A stretch of DNA of 64,000 nt, from contig NZ_CP076103.1 of assembly GCF_018732085.1 (NCBI RefSeq), positions 4,030,001 to 4,094,000 of the forward strand, read 5' to 3'. Below, one piece after another: positions 26,689 through 35,458 of the stretch (positions are counted from its first letter, which is position 1; each line of letters opens with the position of its first letter). The position numbers and the translations under genes were made by a program. Origin of the DNA: Lysobacter capsici. Lineage in GTDB: Bacteria; Pseudomonadota; Gammaproteobacteria; Xanthomonadales; Xanthomonadaceae. Under the pieces are notes generated by a model that was not told the DNA's origin, did no database searches, and was given only the letters and a program-made list of their open reading frames with translations.

Positions 26689-27573
26689 ATGACCGCCTCC
26701 CCCGTCTCCGAACTGATCGAACTGCTGTCGCTGGAACGATTGGAGGACAACCTGTTTCGCGGCCAGAGCCGCGATATCGGCACAAAGTACGTGTTCGGCG
26801 GGCAGGTGCTCGGCCAGGCGCTGTCGGCCGCGCAGGCCACCCTCGACACCGCGCGCGCGGCGCATTCGCTGCATGCGTATTTCCTCAAGGCCGGCGATAT
26901 CGAAGCGCCGATCGTCTACCAGGCCGACCGCACCCGCGACGGCGGCAGTTTCTCGGTGCGCCGGGTCACCGCGATCCAGCACGGCCAGCCGATCTTCTTC
27001 CTGGCCGCCTCGTTCCACGAAGACCAGGACGGCGGCGAGCACCAGTTGTCGATGCCCGAAGTGCCCAAGCCCGAGGACATCGACCCGGCGCCCGCCGTGC
27101 CCGCGCAGGTCATGGCGACGCTGCCGACCAAGGTCCAGCGCTGGCTGTCGCGGCAGGGGCCGTTCGAATTCCGCCATGTGTATCCGCGCGACGAACTCAA
27201 CCCGCCCAAGCGGCCGCCGTTCCAGCAGGTGTGGTTCCGCCTGAGCGAACCGGTCGGCGACGCGCCGGAGCTGCATCGCGCCCTGCTGGCCTACGCGTCC
27301 GACTTCCATCTGCTCGGCACCGCGACCTTTCCGCACGGCATCAGCTACTACCAGCCGAACGTGCAGATGGCCTCGCTCGATCATGCGCTGTGGTTCCACC
27401 GTCCGTTCCGCGCCGACGACTGGCTGCTGTATTCGATCGACAGCCCCAGCGCGCAGGGCGCGCGCGGATTGGCCCGCGGGCAGATATTCGACCGCCACGG
27501 CCATCTGGTCGCCAGCAGCGCGCAGGAAGGCCTGATCCGCGTGATGGCCGCGCAAGCGCCGGCGAAGGGCTGA
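26689..27573 (+). CDS. tesB: Acyl-CoA thioesterase II (TesB)
   Basis: A 294-residue double hot-dog thioesterase starting at the ATG at 26689 (E. coli TesB is 286). It shows the family start LLSLERLEDNLFRG, KYVFGGQVLGQAL, HSLHAYFLKAGD and, in the second domain, the catalytic Asp region YASDFHLLGTA, then MASLDHALWFHRPFRADDWLLY. It hydrolyses acyl-CoA to free fatty acid and CoA in the cytoplasm. The next gene begins one base after its stop, so they form an operon. Confidence 0.95.
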   Translation: MTASPVSELIELLSLERLEDNLFRGQSRDIGTKYVFGGQVLGQALSAAQATLDTARAAHSLHAYFLKAGDIEAPIVYQADRTRDGGSFSVRRVTAIQHGQPIFFLAASFHEDQDGGEHQLSMPEVPKPEDIDPAPAVPAQVMATLPTKVQRWLSRQGPFEFRHVYPRDELNPPKRPPFQQVWFRLSEPVGDAPELHRALLAYASDFHLLGTATFPHGISYYQPNVQMASLDHALWFHRPFRADDWLLYSIDSPSAQGARGLARGQIFDRHGHLVASSAQEGLIRVMAAQAPAKG

Positions 27574-27574
27574 C

Positions 27575-28426
27575 ATGAGGCAGGTCTTCAGCAGTCCGCG
27601 ATTGGAAAACGTCGAAGGCGTGGCGCAGTTGTTGCGCGATGCCGGGATCGAGGTGCGGGTCACCAACGACCGTTCCTACAAAGGCAACCGGCGTTCGAGT
27701 TTCAGTTACGCCGAACAGCCCAAGGAACGTCCGGCGGTGTGGGTGGTGCAGTCGAGCGATCAGCTGCGCGCGCGCGACCTGCTGCGCGAAGCCGGGCTGA
27801 TCGACAGCACCCGCGCCGAGGAAGCGCACCACGCGCCGTTCCGTTTCCAGTCGCGCATCGACCAGACCCGCACGCCGGGGCAGAAGCGCGCGTTCCGGAT
27901 CAAGATCGGCCTGCTGCTGTGCATCGCGGTGGTGCTGGGCCTGGCGATGTTCCACAACCTGCGCAATCGCCCGGTGGCCGCGCCGGCGGTCGATCCGGCG
28001 ATGGTCGCGTTGCAGACGCACGCCTTCGACGGCAGCGTCGCGGCGATACCGGCCGGGCTGGCCGCGGCGGTGTTCAAGCAGCAGTTGGCCGAGGCCGATC
28101 AACCGACCCAATGCCTGCGCGTGGACCGCAGCGACGCCTCGCGCAAACTGCTGACCGCGCTCGCGCGTTCGAACCTGCGCCTGTTGCCGGCGAGCCAGTG
28201 CGTGGAAGTGGCCGACGAGGACCAGGGCAGCCACGCGCTCGACGGCGCGCCGGCCGAACTGATCCAGGTGCATGCGTTCCGGCCGACTTCGGCGAGCGCG
28301 GGCACGGTCGAGTATTCGGCGTATTTCAGTCGCTCGCAGGCGGTCTACAAGACGCTGGAGGTCAAGCTGGTCGACGGCAACTGGACGGTGGTCAAGACGG
28401 TCAAGACTGTGCGCGCGATGGGCTGA
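27575..28426 (+). CDS. Conserved membrane protein with N-terminal DUF2007-like domain
   Basis: A 283-residue protein of the type annotated in xanthomonads as pathogenicity-like. The first 80 residues (RQVFSSPRLENVEGVAQLL through VWVVQSSDQLRARDLLREAG) resemble the small DUF2007 putative signal-transducing domain. A single transmembrane helix lies at about 108-126. The C-terminal part, with two Cys (TQCLRV and SQCVEV), ends with a beta-rich segment KTLEVKLVDGNWTVVKTVK. The function is unknown. It follows tesB by one base and is probably coupled to it. Confidence 0.8.
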   Translation: MRQVFSSPRLENVEGVAQLLRDAGIEVRVTNDRSYKGNRRSSFSYAEQPKERPAVWVVQSSDQLRARDLLREAGLIDSTRAEEAHHAPFRFQSRIDQTRTPGQKRAFRIKIGLLLCIAVVLGLAMFHNLRNRPVAAPAVDPAMVALQTHAFDGSVAAIPAGLAAAVFKQQLAEADQPTQCLRVDRSDASRKLLTALARSNLRLLPASQCVEVADEDQGSHALDGAPAELIQVHAFRPTSASAGTVEYSAYFSRSQAVYKTLEVKLVDGNWTVVKTVKTVRAMG

Positions 28427-28447
28427 GGTCTGGGGTACGGAAACCGG

Positions 28448-28656
28448 TAGTCGATAGTCGATAGTCGATAGTCGATAGTCGGCTTGAGCTTGAGGCCTGC
28501 GACCCGATTTTCAGCATCGCCTCCATCAGCAACTGCGAAAGCCCCGAAGGTTTTTGTGGGAGGGGCTTCAGCCCCGATGCTGTTCGATCCGAAGCGATAG
28601 ACGCTCGCGACTTGAGCGAAAAGCGCCGGGGGCTGCCCCCTTCCTACAAAAGACCT
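28448..28656. repeat. GTCGATA short tandem repeat and family-1 palindrome
   Basis: A 7-bp unit (GTCGATA) is repeated about 4.5 times at 28448-28481. A family-1 palindrome follows: arms at about 28548-28583 (TTTTGTGGGAGGGGCTTCAG) and 28613-28655, the right arm being more diverged (GGGGGCTGCCCCCTTCC). The rest of the 417-bp gap to the sigma factor gene has no gene that I can support. Confidence 0.75.
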
Positions 28657-28843
28657 CGTGGTTGCATGGGAGTCGGGCGGCTTGCGGGGTCGATGCTCTG
28701 TCGCGACCCGTGGTCACATCCTCCGCCGGCCACCGTCATAGTCGCCAGGCATCGCGCGATGCCGCCGCCGACCGGAGACGCCAGATGATCCATCGCCGCA
28801 CCCTCGCCGCGTGTACCCCGATCACCCGCGGGAACACAGTCCG

Positions 28844-30139
28844 ATGAACGCCGAAGCCCTGCATTCCCTGATCGACCACGATCTGCCGGCGGCCTCGCGC
28901 GGCGATACCGCCGCGTATTCGCGCATCGTCGGCGCCTGTCAGAACTCGATCACCGCCATCGCCCTGGCGATGGTGCGCGACGTCCACGCCAGCGAGGACA
29001 TCGCCCAGGAGGCGTTCCTCAACGCCTGGCAGAACATCCGCAAGCTGCAGAACCCGTCCAGCTTCCTGCCGTGGCTGCGCCAGATCACCCGCAACCTCGC
29101 CCACGACCACCTGCGCACGCGCCAGCGCCTGCCGCGCGGCAGCGACGACTTCGACGCCGCCATCGCCGCCGCGGCCGATCCCGAACCCAGCGCGGTCGAG
29201 CGCCTGATCCAAGCCGAGCGCGCCCAGGTCGCGGCCGAACTGATCTCGGCCCTGCCCGACGAAAGCCGCGAAGTCCTGCTGCTGTATTACCGCGAAGGCC
29301 AAAGCTCGCAGCAGGTCGCCGCCCTGCTCGGCCTGAGCGACGCGGCGGTGCGCAAGCGCCTGTCGCGCGCGCGCAGCACGGTGCGCGGCGAATTGCTCGA
29401 TCGCTTCGCGGTGTTCGCCCAGGCCAGCGCGCCCACGGTCGGTTTCACCACCCTGGTGGCCAGCGCGCTGGGCGTGATCGCGCCGGCCGGCACCACCACC
29501 GCGGCGATCGCGGCCGGTTCGATCGGCTCGGGCCTGGCCGGCAAGTTCGGCGTGGGCGGGCTCGGCACCGCCGGCACCTCCGGCGGCGTGGTCGGCAGCG
29601 TGGTGGTGTTCGTGGTCGAACGGGTGCTGTCGCCGGTGTCCGAAGCGGTGACCGGCGCGCCGCTGGACGCCGCCTCGATCGCCGTGCGGATGACGACGAT
29701 CAATTCGCACACGATGGCCGGCCTGATCGGCGGCTTCATCGGCGGCTTGATCGCAACGGTGCTGATCGCGCGCTATCTGCTCGGTTTCGCCGCCACGCCG
29801 CAGGAGCGGCGCGAGATCGGTCGGCTGGTCACGCTGATCAGCGTCACCGGCGCGCTGCTGGCGGTGATCACGATGATCACCCTGGAACTCAGCCGCGGCT
29901 GGGTCGTGCCGCTCGGCGTGACCGTGGCGGTGATCGCAGTGAGCCTGTGGCAATGGCTGATCGTGCTGCCGCGCGCGCTGGCGCCGTCGATGGCGCGGAT
30001 GCAGCGCGACACCGGCCGCGACCCCAGGCACAGCCCGATCTATCGCTGGGTGCTGGGGCCGCAGGCAATGGCCTGGAGTTCGCTGCTGATGCTCGCCTCG
30101 GTGGTGTTCGTGCTGTACCGCGAAGGCCGTTTCGGCTGA
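28844..30139 (+). CDS. ECF-type sigma factor fused to a multi-spanning membrane domain
   Basis: 431 residues from the ATG at 28844. The first 190 residues are a sigma-70 family ECF module: region 2 with DVHASEDIAQEAFLNAWQNI and FLPWLRQITRNLAHDHLR, and region 4 with LPDESREVLLLYYREGQSSQQV through SDAAVRKRLSRARS. The remainder contains a Gly/Ala-rich segment and hydrophobic helices at about 212-235, 297-315, 327-352, 360-380 and 400-420. It is thus a membrane-tethered sigma factor. Its activity may be controlled by release or membrane signals; this is inference. No separate anti-sigma gene is adjacent. Confidence 0.85.
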   Translation: MNAEALHSLIDHDLPAASRGDTAAYSRIVGACQNSITAIALAMVRDVHASEDIAQEAFLNAWQNIRKLQNPSSFLPWLRQITRNLAHDHLRTRQRLPRGSDDFDAAIAAAADPEPSAVERLIQAERAQVAAELISALPDESREVLLLYYREGQSSQQVAALLGLSDAAVRKRLSRARSTVRGELLDRFAVFAQASAPTVGFTTLVASALGVIAPAGTTTAAIAAGSIGSGLAGKFGVGGLGTAGTSGGVVGSVVVFVVERVLSPVSEAVTGAPLDAASIAVRMTTINSHTMAGLIGGFIGGLIATVLIARYLLGFAATPQERREIGRLVTLISVTGALLAVITMITLELSRGWVVPLGVTVAVIAVSLWQWLIVLPRALAPSMARMQRDTGRDPRHSPIYRWVLGPQAMAWSSLLMLASVVFVLYREGRFG

Positions 30140-30245
30140 GCGCGGCCGATGGCGAACGCCGCGGCGGCGCCCTCCCGTGCGCCGCCGCGGCTTCGCTGCG
30201 CCCCCGCGCGAACCTCATCGCCCCGATCGAGCACGATCCACGCGC

Positions 30246-32564
30246 TCATGGCACATACGCCTCCGGCTCGGCGGCGAAGTTCACCGGCACGGTGATCGTC
30301 GCGGTCGCGCCGTTGTCCAGATCCACGCTCAGATTGACCGCGGCGCCGCCGGCCGCGCCGCCGCTGGCCGGATTGCACGCGCCGGTGCCTGCGCCGATCG
30401 CGCAGGTCCAGGCGGCGGCGAGCGTCGCGCCGTTGGGCAGCAGGTCCTCGACCAGCGCGCCGGCGACCGCGTCGGGTCCGTCGTTGCGCACGGTGATGGT
30501 GTACACGGCGCTGCCGCCCGGGGTGTAGGTCGCGCTCGCGTCGCTCTTGAGGATCGACAGCGCCACCTGGTTGCGGGTGTTGATGAAGGTGCAGGTCAGC
30601 ACCTCGTCGGCGGCCACGCTGGCGCCTGGGAGGGTGTAGACCGTGCCCGCGAGTGCGCCGACCACGGTGTTGGCGGCATTGCGGCACTCCGCGGACGTCA
30701 GCGCATAGCCGGCCGGCAGGCCGGTCTCGGCGATGGTCACCTCGCTACCGGCCGCGGCGACCGTGTACGCCTGCAGCCCGGCGGCATTGACGTCGCCGTC
30801 GACCTGGGTCGCGGTGCCCGCGGTCGCCGTGGTGACGTTGCCGGCGGCCTGCACGGTGTTGGTCAAGGCGAAGGCGAAGCTGCCGACGCCGCGCAGGCTG
30901 GTCTTGTTGAGCACGATCAGCGGTAGGGCCGCGACCACGTTGCGGGTCGGCTGATCGCCGGGTGCGGCGGCATCGGCGTCGGTGACATCGAGCAGGTTCT
31001 CGCCGAGGGTCGCGGCGCGATGGGCCACGCTGGCGCTGTTGTTGATCACCGTACCGGACGCCACGCCGGCGTTGACCCGCACGCGAAAACGCAAGGAGAA
31101 ACTCTCCCCGGGCGCGATCGTGCCGCCGGCGCCGGCGGTCGCGCCGGTGCCCAGGCGGAACACCACGCGATTGTTGCCGGCATCGAATTCGGCCTGGTCG
31201 TCTGAGGCCGCATCGCTCTGCGCGCCGGCATTGGCGCCGCTGACGATGACCAGGCTGCCCGGCTCGTAGGTCGTGTTGGCCGGGATCGCGTCGGTCAGCA
31301 CGGTCTGCAACGAGGCATCGCTGCCGGTGTTGGTGCTGCCGATGGTGAATTCGAGCAATTCGCCCGGCAACAGACCGCCGCCGTTGAGATCGGCCGAACC
31401 CTTGAGCAGCCGGTCCTTGAGATTGGGCCGCGATACGTCGGTGGCGCGGCTGATCATGCCGAAGATCAACACCTCGTCGATGCTGCCGCGGGCGCGGATC
31501 AAGGCCGAGTTCGCGCTGTTGGGCAAGGGCACGTTGGGCGGGGTGAAATCCAGGTCCATGCCCAGGGTGTCGAGATAGTTCGGCGCGCGCGTGCCGACGT
31601 TGACGCCGTTGCGGGTAATCGAACTGTTCCAGAAGTTGTTGACCGGATTGGCCGCGTTGGACACGTTGCTGAGCGTGGCCGCGTTGCGTCCGTACTGCAG
31701 TCCGACCGCGCCGTCGACGGTATCGTCGCCGTCCCAGCCCAGCAGCCCGAGGGTGGTATTGACCGGCCCGGTGGCCGGGGTCACGAAGCCGCTGAAGGCG
31801 ATGTCCACCGGCAAGGCCGCGTCGCTGGCGCTGAGCAGGCCGTCGTAGATGTTGAGGTTGCGGGTCGCGGTCTGGGCCGGATCGCGGTAGGCGATCACCA
31901 GCGCCCAGCCGGCCCAGGTGCTGCCCGGCGAACCGAGCCCGCGCTGGGTGGTCTGCACGTTGGCCACGGTGTAGGTGCCGTTGCCCGCGGCCTTGACCAG
32001 CGCGGTGACGTCGTCGAACCCCTGATACGCGGCATCGCCGAACGCGCCGGAGACGTTGGTCAACAGTTCGTCGGCGTTGAGCGCGGTGTACGCCGCGGCC
32101 CCGGGCGTGCGCAGACGCACGCTGTTGCGCGTGAGCGAGGCGCTGATGCCGCTCCAGTACAGGCCGGCGAACAACACCGTCGACCCCGCGGGCAGCGCGA
32201 GATTGGCGCTGCTGGAGTTGAACGTGGTCGCGTCGCTGTCGACATCGACATAGACCATGGCGATGGCCGGGTCCTGATTGACCACGGTGATGCTGCCGCT
32301 CTGCGCCTGCGCGCACAGCGCGACGTTGCCGCCGCAATGCAGGTTGATGTTGCCGATGCCGGTGATGTCGCCGTTGACGGCCGGGTTCTGGTAGCGCGGC
32401 GCGAACGCACGATCGGCCTGCGCGGCCGGCGCGAGCATCGTCGCGGCGATCGTCACGGTCGCGATCGCCAGACGGCGGCGCCCCTTCGTCCGAGCGCGGA
32501 CGCCTGGCGACATTGCATTGAACAGGGCATTGAACAGGGCATTGAACAGGTGCCGCAGCGCCAT
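30246..32564 (-). CDS. Large secreted DUF11-domain surface protein
   Basis: A 772-residue protein starting at the ATG at 32564 (GGGGAG 8 bases upstream). The N-terminus has three repeats of LFNA before a signal peptide ending AAQA at about 50. It continues with a 300-residue N-terminal domain (LFAGLYWSGIS, GFDDVTALVKAAGNGTYTV, GWALVIAYRDP), a DUF11-type repeat (GELLEFTIGSTNTGSDASLQ), a SpaA/prealbumin-like region and a final DUF11 repeat (YTPGGSAVYTITVRNDGPD). It is a predicted extracellular or cell-surface beta-sandwich protein; the function is unknown. It has few cysteines and no anchor. The upstream 130 bp are AT-rich. Confidence 0.85.
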   Translation of the reverse strand: MALRHLFNALFNALFNAMSPGVRARTKGRRRLAIATVTIAATMLAPAAQADRAFAPRYQNPAVNGDITGIGNINLHCGGNVALCAQAQSGSITVVNQDPAIAMVYVDVDSDATTFNSSSANLALPAGSTVLFAGLYWSGISASLTRNSVRLRTPGAAAYTALNADELLTNVSGAFGDAAYQGFDDVTALVKAAGNGTYTVANVQTTQRGLGSPGSTWAGWALVIAYRDPAQTATRNLNIYDGLLSASDAALPVDIAFSGFVTPATGPVNTTLGLLGWDGDDTVDGAVGLQYGRNAATLSNVSNAANPVNNFWNSSITRNGVNVGTRAPNYLDTLGMDLDFTPPNVPLPNSANSALIRARGSIDEVLIFGMISRATDVSRPNLKDRLLKGSADLNGGGLLPGELLEFTIGSTNTGSDASLQTVLTDAIPANTTYEPGSLVIVSGANAGAQSDAASDDQAEFDAGNNRVVFRLGTGATAGAGGTIAPGESFSLRFRVRVNAGVASGTVINNSASVAHRAATLGENLLDVTDADAAAPGDQPTRNVVAALPLIVLNKTSLRGVGSFAFALTNTVQAAGNVTTATAGTATQVDGDVNAAGLQAYTVAAAGSEVTIAETGLPAGYALTSAECRNAANTVVGALAGTVYTLPGASVAADEVLTCTFINTRNQVALSILKSDASATYTPGGSAVYTITVRNDGPDAVAGALVEDLLPNGATLAAAWTCAIGAGTGACNPASGGAAGGAAVNLSVDLDNGATATITVPVNFAAEPEAYVP
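32511..32552. repeat. 15-bp tandem repeat in a signal-peptide n-region
   Basis: Three exact or near-exact 15-bp units (GGCATTGAACAGGGC type) lie in the coding start of the DUF11 protein and encode FNALFNALFNA. Being a multiple of three, copy-number change would alter the length of the n-region without breaking the frame. Confidence 0.8.
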
Positions 32565-33062
32565 AGCATCGCTCCCCTATGCGACGTCTCGGCATCTCGA
32601 TTTCCGGATGCCGTGGCACTACTTCTAATCCCAAAGATTCGAAAACAGAAGGCTGCGCGCGGCCTTATCGAAAATAAAATTTTTGCGCGCAATTTGTGTT
32701 GAAAGCTCGCGCTTTAAATACACTAAAAAACCACGCTATCGCTAAAAAAGCCTGGTTTTATGCGGATGATCCATCCGGAGCAAAACCGCGACTGCGCAAA
32801 ACGCGTCCAATTCATTCGACGCCAAAACACACGAAGCGGATCAAAACAACCACAAAAATTGCTCAAACTTTGCCTGCACGTTTGCCCGACTCTCGCGGTC
32901 AGGCGCGAATCGCGCCACGCGACGCACCAAGGCGCCGGGCCGGCATCGAGATGCGGCGCGACAGATCCCGATCATTGCGCTGGAACCACGCGGCGTCGCC
33001 GGCAGCCAGGCGCCGCATCGGAATCGGACCGCGACTCCGATGCGGCAAGGCGGACGCTCGCC
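32565..33062. other. AT-rich intergenic region between two leftward genes
   Basis: About 500 bp with no supported gene. The part 32630-32770 is clearly AT-rich relative to the window and contains a TTGCGCGCAA palindrome at 32683-32692. It probably carries the promoter for the DUF11 gene; I cannot assign -35/-10 boxes with confidence. Confidence 0.5.
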
Positions 33063-33695
33063 TCAGCGATGCGGCGCGGGCTTGAGATCGGCCTTGGTCA
33101 GGAAGCCGTCGCGGTCCTCGTCGAGAAACGCGAAGCTCTTGGCCAGGCGCGGCATCTTTTCGTCGACTTCGATCTTGCTGAGCTTGCCGTCGTGATTGAG
33201 ATCGGCCGCGGCGAACTTCTCGTCGAAGCGCTTGGCGCGTTCGGCTTCGCGCTTGGGCCGTTCGCTTTCGAAGTAACCACGCAACTCGCTGCGCACGATG
33301 TAGCCGTCGTGGTTGCGATCGATCTGCGCGAACTTCTCGCCCAGGCGCGGCGACTTCGCCGCTTCGGCTTGGCTGATTCGGCCATCGCCGTCGGTGTCGA
33401 GCGCGGCCGGGCCGCCATGGCCGCCACGCCCGCCGCCGTGTTCGCGGCCACCGCGACGCTGCGGACGTTCGCTCGCATCGAGCTTGCCGTCGTGGTTCTT
33501 GTCGAGCTTGTCGAAATTCTCGGCCAGTCGCGGCAGCTTGGACGCTTCCTCACGGGTGATCACCCCGTCGTTGTTGGCGTCGAGCTTGATCCGCTGGCGC
33601 TGCGGCGCGGCGGCGTTGTCCTGGGGCGCTGCGATGGCCGCGCCGGCGAGCATGGCCGCGGCAAGCGCGGCGACATAGAGGGGGGAACGGGTCAT
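33063..33695 (-). CDS. Exported six EF-hand calcium-binding protein
   Basis: A 210-residue protein with a signal peptide (cleavage after AIA, about residue 22). Six EF-hand loops are readable: DANNDGVITREE, DKNHDGKLDASE, DTDGDGRISQAE, DRNHDGYIVRSE, DLNHDGKLSKIE and DEDRDGFLTKAD. A Gly/His/Arg-rich linker separates the first two from the others. Each loop has the Asp/Asn ligands at positions 1, 3 and 5 and most have Glu at 12. It is predicted to bind Ca2+ in the periplasm or outside the cell; the role is unknown. It is divergent from bpt. Confidence 0.88.
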   Translation of the reverse strand: MTRSPLYVAALAAAMLAGAAIAAPQDNAAAPQRQRIKLDANNDGVITREEASKLPRLAENFDKLDKNHDGKLDASERPQRRGGREHGGGRGGHGGPAALDTDGDGRISQAEAAKSPRLGEKFAQIDRNHDGYIVRSELRGYFESERPKREAERAKRFDEKFAAADLNHDGKLSKIEVDEKMPRLAKSFAFLDEDRDGFLTKADLKPAPHR

Positions 33696-33876
33696 GCGTT
33701 GACTCCTGCGGCAGGCGCCACCGTGGCGCCGATGAGCGGATCAACGTCCCCGCCGCAAGGCGGTTGACACGCCGGCGCGGATATTCATCGGCGCGACAGC
33801 CGGCCGATCGGCGGCGAGCACGCAAAACTCCGACGCCGGCCTGCGCATCGGGCGAACGCGGCGCTATGCTGCGCCC

Positions 33877-34620
33877 ATGGGCACGCAACCTCAGCCTGAC
33901 AGCGACGATCTGCGCCTGTTCCACACCGGCGAGCACGCGTGCGGCTATTGGCCCGAGCGGACCGCCCGCGACCTGGTCCTGGACCCGCGCGATCCGCGCC
34001 TGCGCGAGTGGTATCCGCACGCGCTGGGCTGGGGCTTCCGCCGCTCCGGCGACATCGTCTACCGCCCGCATTGCAGCGGCTGCCGCGCCTGCGTCGCGGT
34101 GCGCATCCCGGTCGACCGCTTCGTGCCCGATCGCAGCCAGCGCCGCTGCCTGGCGCGCAATGCCGCGGTGGAAATGCGGGTGCGCCCGGCCGAACGCGAC
34201 GAGGAGCAACTGGCGCTGTACAAGCGCTACCTCGCCTCGCGCCATGCCGGCGGCGGCATGGACGGCCACGGCGCGCTCGAGTTCGACCAGTTCCTGATCG
34301 GCAGCTGGAGCGAGAACCGCTTCCTGGAGCTGCGCGAACCGGCGCCGCGCGGCCACGGCAAGCTGCTCGCGGTCGCGGTCACCGACGTGGTCGACAACGC
34401 ACTGTCGGCGGTCTACACCTTCTACGATCCCGACCTCGCCGATCGCAGCCTGGGCACGCTGGCGATCCTGCGCCAGATCGAATGGGCCAAGCGCGAACGG
34501 CGCGGCCATCTGTACTTGGGTTACTGGATCGCCGGCCATCCGAAGATGGACTACAAACGCCGATTTCGACCGTTGGAGGCATTCGATGGTCGCGATTGGC
34601 GGGTTTTTACACATTCGTAA
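33877..34620 (+). CDS. bpt: Aspartate/glutamate leucyltransferase Bpt
   Basis: A 247-residue aminoacyl-tRNA-protein transferase of the ATE family, bacterial Bpt type. Signature segments are GEHACGYWPERTARDLVLDP, the Cys cluster HCSGCRACVAVRIPV, and the C-terminal GTLAILRQIEWAKR and LYLGYWIAGHPKMDYKRRFRP. It attaches Leu to proteins with N-terminal Asp or Glu, feeding the ClpS/ClpAP N-end-rule pathway. It is monocistronic, with an intact length for the family. Confidence 0.94.
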   Translation: MGTQPQPDSDDLRLFHTGEHACGYWPERTARDLVLDPRDPRLREWYPHALGWGFRRSGDIVYRPHCSGCRACVAVRIPVDRFVPDRSQRRCLARNAAVEMRVRPAERDEEQLALYKRYLASRHAGGGMDGHGALEFDQFLIGSWSENRFLELREPAPRGHGKLLAVAVTDVVDNALSAVYTFYDPDLADRSLGTLAILRQIEWAKRERRGHLYLGYWIAGHPKMDYKRRFRPLEAFDGRDWRVFTHS

Positions 34621-34744
34621 CACTCTGTGCGTGCGGGTCGTGTATTTCGTAGCCGCGTCGTAGTCACGACATGCGGGAAGGCGCCGCTCAGGCCTGGCAT
34701 GGAGCCGCCACCCTCATCACTCAACGCCACATGGAGTTTCCGCA

Positions 34745-35182
34745 ATGAAATTGAACACCCTGTTCCTGGCTGCCGCGATCACCCTGAGCCTGGCCGCCTG
34801 TAACAAGCCCGCCGACAAGCCCGCCGACGCCCCGGCCGCCGACGCGGCTGCCGCGCCGGCCGCCGATCCGGCCGCCACCCCGGCTCCGGAAGCCGCGCCC
34901 GCCGCTCCGATGGACCCGGCTGCCGCTCCGGCTGCGGCCCCGGCCGCCGCCAGCGTCGGCGTTGCCGAGTGCGACGACTACCTGGCCAAGGTCAGCGCCT
35001 GCCTGACCGACAAGGTGCCCGAAGCCCAGCGCGCCGCGTTCCAGACCGGTCTGGACCAGAGCCGCAATGCCTGGGCCCAGGCCGCCGCCACGCCGCAGGG
35101 CAAGCAAGCGCTGGCCAACGCCTGCAAGATGGCGCTGGATCAGAGCAAGGCCCAGTACGCTTCGTTCGGCTGCACCCTGTAA
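34745..35182 (+). CDS. Small lipoprotein with Ala/Pro-rich linker
   Basis: A 145-residue protein with a lipobox LAAC at about residue 19. Residues 20-75 are an Ala/Pro/Asp low-complexity tether with repeated KPAD and APAA units. The C-terminal 70 residues form a helical domain with cysteines in AECDDYLAKVSAC, NACKMALD and FGC, probably disulphide-linked. This resembles xanthomonad lipoproteins that project a small domain into the periplasm. A terminator follows. Confidence 0.8.
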   Translation: MKLNTLFLAAAITLSLAACNKPADKPADAPAADAAAAPAADPAATPAPEAAPAAPMDPAAAPAAAPAAASVGVAECDDYLAKVSACLTDKVPEAQRAAFQTGLDQSRNAWAQAAATPQGKQALANACKMALDQSKAQYASFGCTL

Positions 35183-35205
35183 TTCGAACCTTCGGGTTTG
35201 ACGCG

Positions 35206-35233
35206 ACGCCCCGGCTTGCCGGGGCGTTGTTGT
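35206..35233 (+). terminator. Rho-independent terminator
   Basis: ACGCCCCGGC pairs with GCCGGGGCGT around a TT loop and is followed by TGTTGTTT. It lies 24 bp after the lipoprotein stop. Confidence 0.85.
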
Positions 35234-35273
35234 TTGTGGAGCCGCTTGCGCGATCGGGTATCGATCGAGATCG

Positions 35274-35364
35274 GAACGAAAGGCGTCGGGGATGAATCCC
35301 CTCCCACAATGAATTTCGTCGCCACGAGGTTTTTTGTGGGAGGGGATTCATCCCCGACGCTGTT
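35274..35364. repeat. Family-1 intergenic palindrome, ATTC variant
   Basis: Arms at 35274-35308 and 35335-35364 with core GTGGGAGGGGATTCATCCCC. Compared with other copies the inner GCTTC/GAAGC is changed to GATTC/GAATC in both arms, a compensatory double change that keeps the pairing. Confidence 0.82.
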
Positions 35365-35458
35365 GTCTCAGCCCGCCGCGAACGCCCCCGACAACTCGCC
35401 CATGTAACCGCCCGAAACTGTCACTAAAGCCCGAATCGCGCCGTGCCATCATGCGCCC

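Noticed and set aside
28448..28481. GTCGATA repeats considered as iterons or a replication origin
   Set aside because: Only about 4.5 short units, with no rep gene, DnaA boxes or partition genes nearby.
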